From: Chalara sp. BL73
Lineage: Eukaryota > Ascomycota > Leotiomycetes > Helotiales
Assembly (NCBI GenBank): GCA_918026815.1
Contig: CAKJVC010000057.1
Coordinates: forward strand, 434,001 to 498,000
Reading direction: 5' to 3'
Length of the DNA stretch: 64,000 nucleotides
Position numbers and translations under genes: made by a program. Positions 56,762-64,000 of this stretch are shown here, in pieces (position 1 is the first letter of the stretch; each line of letters starts with the position of its first letter). The notes beneath the pieces are model-generated. The model saw only the letters and a list, made by a program, of their open reading frames with translations. It did not search any database and had not been told where the DNA came from.

Positions 56762-57245
56762 TTTATCTCATTCCTTTAATTTATTCTTACTAATCTGTAT
56801 TCTTATTATCCTTGACTTCTCGGGTCACGACGCACACTTACTAAGTAGTCAAGCGAAAAGTCTAAAGTGTAGCCTATTCCATTTGAAGAAGTGAACCAGG
56901 TAAGTATTCCTGAATCCTTTTGGCATTCCATATGATGCAGTGACTACGGTCTTTGGATGCGCTATCTTCATCTATCAAGATTTCTACTCACCTATCAGGG
57001 TTATTGTGTAGCCTTGAACCTGGCCACAATATTGTGTATATGTACGGACATTTCTCTGCCAGTAACTTATTATCAACACTGAACTTCTCTCCTCTTTTTC
57101 TTTTACCAACCTTTATACTACTCTGATATTACATCTTATTCCACCATCTGTTGTTGAATATTGTTTGTCACTTTTTTGGAAGCTCTTTTGGTCTCGACCT
57201 GCCTAGGTTTCAAACTGTTTCGGAACTCTGGACAAGATATACAAC

Positions 57246-57909
57246 ATGAATTTTTTTCGGCTTACTCACCTCTCGGTACTTTGTTTGTTCATCACTCAGG
57301 CATTTTCCTGGGATCTTGTTCGATTTAGAGATGGCTATGCCTGGCAAAATTTTGACCAAACCAGCGATATTAGTCATAGTAGCCAGAGCTATGTGAAGTT
57401 TATGGCCAAGAACGGCTATCGGGCGATGGTCGCTGACGCACGTCAGTATTACAATATGAGTATGCAAGCTGTGCCAAGTGTAATGGCCGCCTTGTTCATC
57501 CCTAATCAACGCGGCGGACTTTCTCTTCTCGCCTCCTCCATTAAACCAGTGAGACACGGAAGGATCAGCGAAAACCACTGTTCTGCCGATCCAAGGTAAG
57601 TCTCAACTTATCCCAGAATTGACTATTATCCTAGATATAGAGGCTTCATGGCTCTTTAAATTGAGAAGGAAACAAAGATCTAATGCTGATTTTTTGAGCA
57701 GCATTTCTGAAAACTGTGCCGAGATGAGAGCTCTCGCGCTGGCGTTGAAGAAGCTCAAGTCGATAACTTGCAAAGGCAGTGTAGTGGCCGTTTATGGGCT
57801 TCAAGGAAACAATGCAACATACATGGCCCCTTGCCGAGACCGTAATGGTCTCTGGAGCTGTGGTTCATATTGTAAACAAAGCGAGATGACCATTGTTAGT
57901 CCGGAATAG
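57246..57909 (+). CDS. Secreted protein with deaminase-like CAE...PC pattern
   Basis: Exons 57246..57595 and 57702..57909 (106-bp intron, GTAAGT..GAGCAG); 185 aa. Signal peptide MNFFRLTHLSVLCLFITQAFS, then a domain beginning near residue 52: FMAKNGYRAMVADARQYYNMS, VMAALFIPNQ, ISENCAEMRALALALKKLK, and AVYGLQGNNATYMAPCRDRNGLWSCGSYC. The C-A-E followed about 50 residues later by P-C-x(8)-C resembles the zinc site of the cytidine deaminase superfamily (H/C-A-E and P-C-x-x-C), although the spacing in the second half is longer than usual. The alternative is a structural disulfide protein. Function is not shown. Flanked by AT-rich DNA, so probably accessory. Confidence 0.65.
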
Positions 57910-58705
57910 AGAAAGAGCCCGTCTCGGGTCTTGGACAACAATATGGGCCTCGGACGATATAGTGGCATTAGTAACAGTTTAAACTAGCCTAGATATTCGT
58001 TACCTTAGAGTAGGGGAAAAGGCAGCGATAGTCTCTTGGTCAAGAATGACCGAGCGTTTGTTTTGTTTTTTGTAACATTGGGAGTTACTTTGATTTGAGA
58101 CTGAAGAGGCAACATAAAGGTTGCAAGTTCGGCGTTTGGTGTTTGGACTTTTGGATTCTAAAGTTCTGGAGTATGAAGTATAGTATATGACTTTTATTAT
58201 TTGGCTTTAAGGTTTTTTGTGGCTATTACGAAGGTCTGGCGTTTAAATCTAGAATTCCGGAGTATCCATAAATAAATCCAATCGTTCAATCAAGTATAAT
58301 AAGAACAAGTGATATATATTTCTAACATCGTGGGAGGTAGTCTATCAGATGAGATTTACTTGAGTTCAAATTCAAAATATAGTAAGATTCAACACAGAGT
58401 TAAGTTCAAGGTAAGTGTTGGAGTTGAACCAAGTGTTTTCTCGTGACTTTCACTCCTAAAACTAGGCGCGTCTAGTAGGAGACCATCGGCGTACAAGCCG
58501 ACAACTATCCACAGATAGCTTGAATTTAGAGCTGCACCACGGGAATATATTTTCACCACCGCGTAGCATAAATTTCGCGCATCAATGTTCCCAATCTTGC
58601 ACGCACCACCAACGCCCCTCTGTCACATTTTTAACATATTACATCATAACCAAACCCCCCCCCCCTTTTTTTTTTTCTTTCACCAAACACCAACTCACTA
58701 TCATT
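57910..58705. other. Intergenic region with poly-C and poly-T tracts
   Basis: No gene seen. A C11-T11 junction lies at 58655-58676, just 30 bp before the start codon of the F-box gene. The open frame of that gene extends through this stretch without in-frame stops but is not coding-like. Confidence 0.45.
58655..58676. repeat. C11-T11 homopolymer junction
   Basis: Eleven C followed directly by eleven T, in the leader region of the F-box-like gene. Confidence 0.85.
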
Positions 58706-60319
58706 ATGATAGACAGATATAGCATTCCTAGATACCATAGAATGATACTTTGCAACTCGATAAAAACGAGAATCGGATCCTGGATGTTTCTACCCACAGA
58801 GATTCGCGTCATGATTTTAGAGGCAATTATACGTCAGAAACATGGTGGCTGGGCTTCTTTGGCATCTGTCTGCAAAGAATGGCAAGTTTTAATTGAGAAA
58901 AGAAACTTCTATCGGCTAAAGCTACGAGTATCTTGCTTAGATTTATTTCAACACATAATCATTCGGCAGAGGGAGCTTGTTCACTATATTAAGCTCGATA
59001 TTGAGCTACGAAAATATACTTGCCGATGTTGCGAATGGGAAGAGTCAGATAGCTGGACGTCTTCTAATAACTCTGCTATTAGAGACGGAATCTGGAAGCT
59101 GTTCTCTATTCTTGGCGCTTGGAAGCCAGCGAATGCTTTGACTTTAGAGCTTAACGTACATTCTCCCAGCGACTCGGAACACTGGTTTAAGAATTTTCTT
59201 TTCACCTCTGACAACGAGGGTGATGATGAAGCTGCAACTTCTCCACGGGAAGTTGGCGAAATCAGCTCTAGGTGGCATGACCCAAAGCATGGCTGGATCA
59301 ATGGCCAGCAGGTCAGGACTCCTCCAGAATCAGCCATACTACGGCTCTTCGAAACTATTAGTCTACGCTTCCCAGAGGAACTTCCTCAAGTTGAAGCAGT
59401 CACATGTTTCATCATACGTCGACAACTCCGTCGTTGGCTTCCCCCCCAAGCGCTGCAGCTTATATTAAACAAGCTTTGTCGACTAGAACACATGATCTAC
59501 GAGCCATGGCGGGCATGGGACCGCTGGTGGAGAAAGACAATTGACCAGGGTATATCTATCCAAATAATTTTCATCACGACCTCAAATTTTTGCCTCACAC
59601 GTTTAACCACTAACATTTATATTATAGAATTCTCACTCTTGGTTCAAAACGAACTCCCTAAAACTCTTAAGAGATTATCAGTATTTGAAGACTTTAACAA
59701 TGATCTTGCTACGGTGCTAGTCAATGCCCAGAATTTCGGAATCCTACAAGTAGATACCACCCGCATCGTGGATCCTAGGGTTGGTGCAGCCTTTGCCTTT
59801 AAAAGTCTCAGCCTTGAACAACTTTCTATCTCATATATGGTTAATGCTGAGGATTTCTTTCAAGCTTGTATGCGAACCTGGACTTGGCAGCACCTGCAGT
59901 CTCTAGCGCTAACATCGCAGCTCCTACAATATGCGGGAAGCCGCCAGGACACTTACACTCTGCTATATAGTGCTGGCACTATCGCACTTCAGATGCCTAG
60001 ACTACATACTTTGGTGCTCTGGAATGGCGCACAGGAGAATGCCTGTGCATTCATATACCACACGGATAGATACTTTGCATATCTTACCTGGCGCGGTACG
60101 TGGGAACTAGAGCTAAGCCCCTGTGTGGTGAAGGCGTGGCAATGCGTTGCCTTCAAGTTCCGTTGCTCTGAGCTCCGGATCGACAAGCAGCAAATTCAAG
60201 GCGTTATTGGGTCCCATGGCGATGCCATCCATCGTTTGAACTTGCCCTGTCAAGTGGTTGCTCCTGCGTCCCTATGGCAGATACGGAGGGAGGCCGCCGG
60301 GAACGGAGCACGAGCTTGA
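58706..60319 (+). CDS. F-box-like fungal protein (DUF6546 type)
   Basis: Exons 58706..59549 and 59628..60319 (78-bp intron, ending ATTATAG); 511 aa. N-terminal F-box-like head FLPTEIRVMILEAIIRQKHGGWASLASVCKEWQ, then RRFY-type and CRCCEWEESD; the C-terminal half has the block VDPRVGAAFAFKSLSLEQLSISYMVNAEDFFQA and GSHGDAIHRLNLPCQVVAPASLWQIRRE, which is characteristic of a large Fusarium/Leotiomycete F-box family. F-box proteins select substrates for SCF ubiquitin ligases, but whether this family does is unknown. The whole length is intact. ATG 58706 is chosen by context; the frame opens 186 bp further upstream. Confidence 0.85.
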   Translation: MIDRYSIPRYHRMILCNSIKTRIGSWMFLPTEIRVMILEAIIRQKHGGWASLASVCKEWQVLIEKRNFYRLKLRVSCLDLFQHIIIRQRELVHYIKLDIELRKYTCRCCEWEESDSWTSSNNSAIRDGIWKLFSILGAWKPANALTLELNVHSPSDSEHWFKNFLFTSDNEGDDEAATSPREVGEISSRWHDPKHGWINGQQVRTPPESAILRLFETISLRFPEELPQVEAVTCFIIRRQLRRWLPPQALQLILNKLCRLEHMIYEPWRAWDRWWRKTIDQGISIQIIFITTSNFCLTRLTTNIYIIEFSLLVQNELPKTLKRLSVFEDFNNDLATVLVNAQNFGILQVDTTRIVDPRVGAAFAFKSLSLEQLSISYMVNAEDFFQACMRTWTWQHLQSLALTSQLLQYAGSRQDTYTLLYSAGTIALQMPRLHTLVLWNGAQENACAFIYHTDRYFAYLTWRGTWELELSPCVVKAWQCVAFKFRCSELRIDKQQIQGVIGSHGDAIHRLNLPCQVVAPASLWQIRREAAGNGARA

Positions 60320-61719
60320 TTACCCTAAATTGATAACGTAATCCACCACCAACTTGCACAAACAATCCACCTGATTCTCCTGAGACCAATAATATTTGGA
60401 AATGGAGCCAATTAATGCCGTGCCTTGGTGGTCGCCTTGGTAGTCGTCCTGAGCTCGCATATATGTATTGCTGGGAGCTCAAGGGAAGGGAAGGGTGCAG
60501 GATATAAACGGACGTCTAAAGGATGAGAAGAACCAAACTTCCCATTTTGTACTTCTCACTTTAGTTTCAATAAAGCACCCCATTTACCTTCATACCTTCC
60601 GCATCTGATCTACCCCTTAACATGTATTAATGCTGCAGATTTTCATTGTTAGAAATGCGCCAAGTTCTCGAAGCTACGCTCGTAAATTTGTTAATCTTAT
60701 CACAGTACTATTACAATATTACTACTGTTATTCTTTCCAGTGCTTTGTATCTTTTTTGTATATATTAAGTATATAATTAATTGATTCTTGTTTTGCTGCT
60801 TTGCAAAACAAAGATTTATATATACTAGTCACCTCACAGACCACACGACTATACCACGCGCAAAATAATATAACCCTACCACAGTATTTGAAGAATGGCC
60901 TGGATATTGAGGATATTCTTTTTGATATATGTCAGATGAGCTGGCGAGTTTGGCATTCACGCTTTATAAACCTACTCCAGATGCATAACGCCGTAGGATT
61001 CGAGAGGTCCCGTGTAGCCTCTTTCTTGAATTGCTGTTTCTATTCCTCTTGGGGAGGAGATACTCTTGATCATTTTTCCTAGACCACCTGTCTATACGCA
61101 ATTTATTGCACGTTTAATAAATTCGTTGGATATTCAAAGTCGCAATTTGCCCAACACCGTCTTCTCGAGTGTTTTGTACTGCCAAGCTACAAATACTTGT
61201 ATACTTAGATACAGGTCTTGAACCGCAAGAATTGCCACCTAAATCAACAGTAACTTGGCTTTTCTGAGCAGACAAACGACTTTTACATGCAAAAGATCAT
61301 TGCAGCCCAGCTAGCCTAACCTAGTCGTGACTTATACATTGATCAAGATTCAGAGGTAAACTCTGATAAGGCGCAGAAGAAGGTCAACATGTAGCATCCT
61401 GCTAGGCTCCACCCAGATTCTACCTGGGTAACCACCTTATTGTAATAATAGTTAAAGGAGGAAACAACAAACCGTAAGCACTATCCAAGAACTACATGGG
61501 CATCCGGGGAAGTAAGATCACTGCGATATCCCCGACTCAAGGACAGTTGGACAGCTGGCAATCGTTGATACGTTCAAGAAATGCATAAAAATGTAACAAG
61601 CGCTACAATCAAGTCGATGCTAATGGGCTAGTTGATTTCCTGAATGGCGACCCTGTATCCATGGGTATTTTTCATTTTAATGTACATATTCTACAAGATC
61701 CGTCTCCGCCATTGTGTGG
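60320..61719. other. Intergenic region
   Basis: 3' flanks of convergent genes. A short frame at 60801-61082 has no family features. AT-rich around 60660-60800. Confidence 0.4.
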
Positions 61720-62620
61720 TTATAATAACCCAAGCGGCTTCAGGATCTTCTCTCTTGTCACCTGGTTCGCGGCCTCTGTTCCCCTCTGTAGCGAAATTGC
61801 TCCGACGATAGCATATAATGTCGATGTTAGTACCACATCTATACCCGATTTCTCCATACTTTCGGGCTAGAGAACGTTAGTCTGGCGTTGTGTCTTCGTC
61901 TTGAAGCGTATGACATACCATCTTTGGTTTCCATCTTAGAACCTCCCGCAATCCTGCTTGTGTCCCGAGTTGTGCAAGTCGTTGTTTCGTCAAAATGACG
62001 GAAATGGGTGTATTGGTCAAGTTTGTTAATCCTTCCAGCGCAGGATGCCGGAAAGGTTCCCTATCAAGTTGATCCTTTCTATCTGCTGCAGATAGTGTTT
62101 GCGTCTGCGTAGCTATAGGAGAATGAAGTAGTGCCATCGTAGCTTGCAAATTGATAATTCGTCGCCCTGCAACATACTCAGCAGAGGCCAGCATTTATGC
62201 GCCACTCGTCAGAAACCTACCTAAGAAAGCCAGCCGATCATTAAACCCTCTCCTTCCCTGGTCAAAGCTCTTATGCGTAACAGCAAGCCATTTCACGTCC
62301 TCCGTGAGTACACTATCTCCTCCTCGACCTAGAAACCGCACATAGAACTGGTCGAGCAGCACCGGATCAGAATTGCATTGCCACGCTTTGGCTGGATCTT
62401 TCGGTTTAATGGAATACGGCGCCTGCATTGCCTTTGGTGTGTACGACCATCTTGGTCGCGACTCGTTCTCTACTTCATACTCGGGTTCTGATCGATTCGA
62501 GGATGCTGAAATTTGTCGTAGGGGTATCTTCCGGGTAGAGGTCGACCCAAGACATTGACAACTCGGCCGTGCCCTTCTTGTAAAGGAGTTGAGTGTCCGA
62601 GATGCTGCCTTGGTGGCCAT
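61720..62620 (-). CDS. MRPL15: Mitochondrial large-subunit ribosomal protein mL57 (MRPL15, RNase III-like)
   Basis: Structural protein of the mitochondrial 54S subunit with an inactive RNase III-like fold. Exons 62620..62221, 62166..61919 and 61866..61720; introns of 54 bp (ends GTTGCAG) and 52 bp (branch GACTAAC). 264 aa. Basic presequence-like N-terminus (MATKAASRTLNSFTRRARP), then LAVTHKSFDQGRRGFNDRLAFLGRRII, which is the RNase III helix-1 region, and C-terminal helix VVLTSTLYAIVGAISLQRGTEAANQ. The three exons are in agreement with the family throughout. Divergent neighbour is RTT109; only 222 bp separate the starts. Confidence 0.9.
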
Positions 62621-62842
62621 TGTATATTACTGGCAAACGTTGTTTTGCTGAACGATGCTGTCGACTGGTGGTATGAGGTCCAAAATATTCAATGCCAAGA
62701 AATGGATACATTAGCCGCTTGGCGCTTCAGCTTCGCGTCTCCCTTGTCGCGACTTGGTATCCCATCGAGGACGTTTCCTCGAATCTTTACCAAGACAATC
62801 CTTTACAGTTCATGGGCTCTTATTTTGGTATGCTTTATCATC
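62621..62842. promoter_or_regulatory. Shared divergent upstream region of mL57 and RTT109
   Basis: 222 bp between start codons of two divergent conserved genes. No distinct motif assigned. Confidence 0.4.
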
Positions 62843-64000
62843 ATGGCTGAGAGTGAGGGGCCGAGCATAAATTCATTAATTAATTCTTCATCATTGCTGC
62901 AAAAACTGGCCTCGACTCTCCCCAAGGGGTTCAATTTCAATATATATCACCTCTCCACACCTCCAACAAAAGCGTCCGCTCTGTATTCTGCACCTCCTGG
63001 GGCTCGACCTGATCGAACGTACTGCGAGAGCCATTTCCTGTCTGCATCGATTCAAGCCCCAAAACAAGGCAATGCCTCAGACTGTACAGAGGTGCTCATA
63101 TTTGCTATTGAGATTTTAATCTATTCCACTGCGCATGATTCTACTTTTTTCGTATCCAAAGCAGACTCGACAGGGTTTCTTCATCTTCTCAATTTGCCAA
63201 AGGCACGCTTTCTCCGCTTCGGGAAATCAGCACCACCTTTCTCCAGCACTTAGTCGAGCAACGCCAAAGGCCGAATATAAGAAGCGTTGTGTCCCTCTTC
63301 GCTCGAGCACAAGATCAGTATCTCTTCCCTGGGAGCATCGAATATAGTGGCAAGCATGTGCTGGATGATAGGGGCCTTGTGCGTTGGTGGTGTCGAGTTC
63401 TTGATCCCCTATTGGGAGACATAAAAATAAATGCGGAATCAGCATCATCCCAATGGCAAAGTGTGGAAGGTTACTTGGTTGTACCGCTCGATACACATGA
63501 GGCATCGATACATGGACCACGGGACATCCGCTATATAAGATTACGCGACATTTAGCTGACGTACCTCCAAGGTGTCTTATTCCTCACTTTCCAGATGATC
63601 CAAAAGCAAGGTTTCTCGATGAGCTTGACGAAGAGCTTAGTAAAGGCCAAGATGCCGCTAGTGGGCAATGGAAGAGTGTTAAATCCATTGACCAGTTTTG
63701 GGATATGATGGCATTTCGGCAAGAGTGCTCAGCAGGTCGATTAGTGGGCTTTATTTGGATAGTCTTTACACCTGTGGCTCAATACGATCTCACTCAATCC
63801 TTCAACGGAGACAGTCAGAGTACGACTATGACTATGGAAAGCCAACCGTTGGATAGTGACTCTTTCACTTCAATACCTGGCCAACTAGCCCCACTAGTTA
63901 TGCCATCCTCTTCGTTCACTGCATCAAGTCAGCCACAAGCCAGCTCATCTCCTACCAAGTCGAGGGACGAGTTCCCTTCTGCCTCCCAACGCTCCGTCCT
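62843..64000 (+). CDS. RTT109: Histone acetyltransferase Rtt109 (5' part, two one-base frame breaks)
   Basis: H3K56/H3K9/K27 acetyltransferase acting with Vps75 and Asf1 in replication-coupled chromatin assembly. From ATG 62843: YHLSTPPTKASALYSAPPG, RTYCESHFL, FVSKADSTG (frame A), then ISTTFLQHLVEQRQRPNIR, SLFARAQDQYLFPGS, KHVLDDRGLVRWWCRVLDP (frame B), then TTGHPLYK, VPPRCLIPHFPDDPKARFLDELDEE and AFRQECSAGRLVGFIWIVF (frame C), open to the right window edge. The switches near 63210-63240 and 63505-63520 each need one added base and have no GT..AG introns. Homology is continuous across them. The gene is normally single copy and important, so sequence errors are as likely as real decay. Confidence 0.9.

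Larger units (their letters stand above)
54444..57245. other. Gene-poor region with imperfect duplication and tandem repeat
   Basis: No gene supported over 2.8 kb. 55020-55340 looks like an imperfect tandem duplication (see repeat entry). 55850-56650 is AT-rich. A 17-bp tandem repeat lies at 56694-56761. A 158-codon frame at 54854-55330 is low-complexity and unsupported. Confidence 0.5.

Noticed and set aside
1..64000. CRISPR arrays, bacterial operons, phage or riboswitches
   Set aside because: No direct-repeat arrays with regular spacers, and the spliced genes are clearly eukaryotic.

Overview
The window looks like nuclear DNA of a filamentous ascomycete (Pezizomycotina, most likely Leotiomycetes; the class is an inference). 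The reasons are: genes carrying several 45-100 bp introns with GTAAGT/GTATGT-type donors and CTAAC/CTGAC branch sites; fungal-only families (HET domain, DUF7053, AsaB-like oxygenase, DUF6546 F-box, 2EXR); and gene-poor AT-rich stretches with decayed genes. No rRNA, convincing tRNA, CRISPR or prokaryotic feature was seen.

Layout. 0-8.4 kb is an unusual accessory block: a divergent UMP/CMP kinase, a broken PfkB/Mak32-type sugar kinase, a broken orotidine-5'-phosphate decarboxylase, an AsaB/CmcJ-like oxygenase with a one-base frameshift, and a CorA-like transporter whose 5' half does not join cleanly. 9.2-11.2 kb holds a DUF7053 gene, a 267-bp MITE-like inverted-repeat element with poly-C ends, and an 8-cysteine secreted protein. 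11.7-17.4 kb is a housekeeping core: SRP54 and RRP15 head to head, mitochondrial ferredoxin (YAH1/adrenodoxin type) and UGO1. 17.4-26 kb is sparse, with one orphan 282-aa gene, a 2EXR-like gene and a secreted repeat-rich protein. 26.6-29 kb has NOB1 and NOP10, two ribosome-biogenesis factors. 29.4-40.6 kb is largely decayed (2EXR relics, an SDR relic, AT-rich islands) with three islands of intact genes: a small secreted protein, a DUF1772 membrane protein and a 211-aa orphan.

40.6-54.4 kb is gene-rich again: a CENP-C/Mif2-like cupin protein, protein phosphatase inhibitor 2, a four-exon membrane protein with a Ser-rich tail, an 817-aa HET protein, an FAD monooxygenase and an NmrA-like reductase. 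54.4-64 kb holds AT-rich spacer with repeats, a secreted protein with a deaminase-like CAE/PC pattern, a DUF6546-type F-box gene, mL57 (MRPL15), and the 5' part of RTT109, which needs two one-base frame corrections and runs off the window.

How they work together: the housekeeping genes (SRP54, RRP15, NOB1, NOP10, mL57, ferredoxin, UGO1, Glc8/IPP2, RTT109) belong to separate core pathways with a notable share in ribosome assembly. The left block is the most unusual part, because successive pyrimidine-nucleotide enzymes (OMP to UMP to UDP) lie beside a sugar-type kinase and an oxidative tailoring-type enzyme, and most of them are damaged. All splice models were built by eye from sequence and reading frame; none was checked against transcripts or databases.
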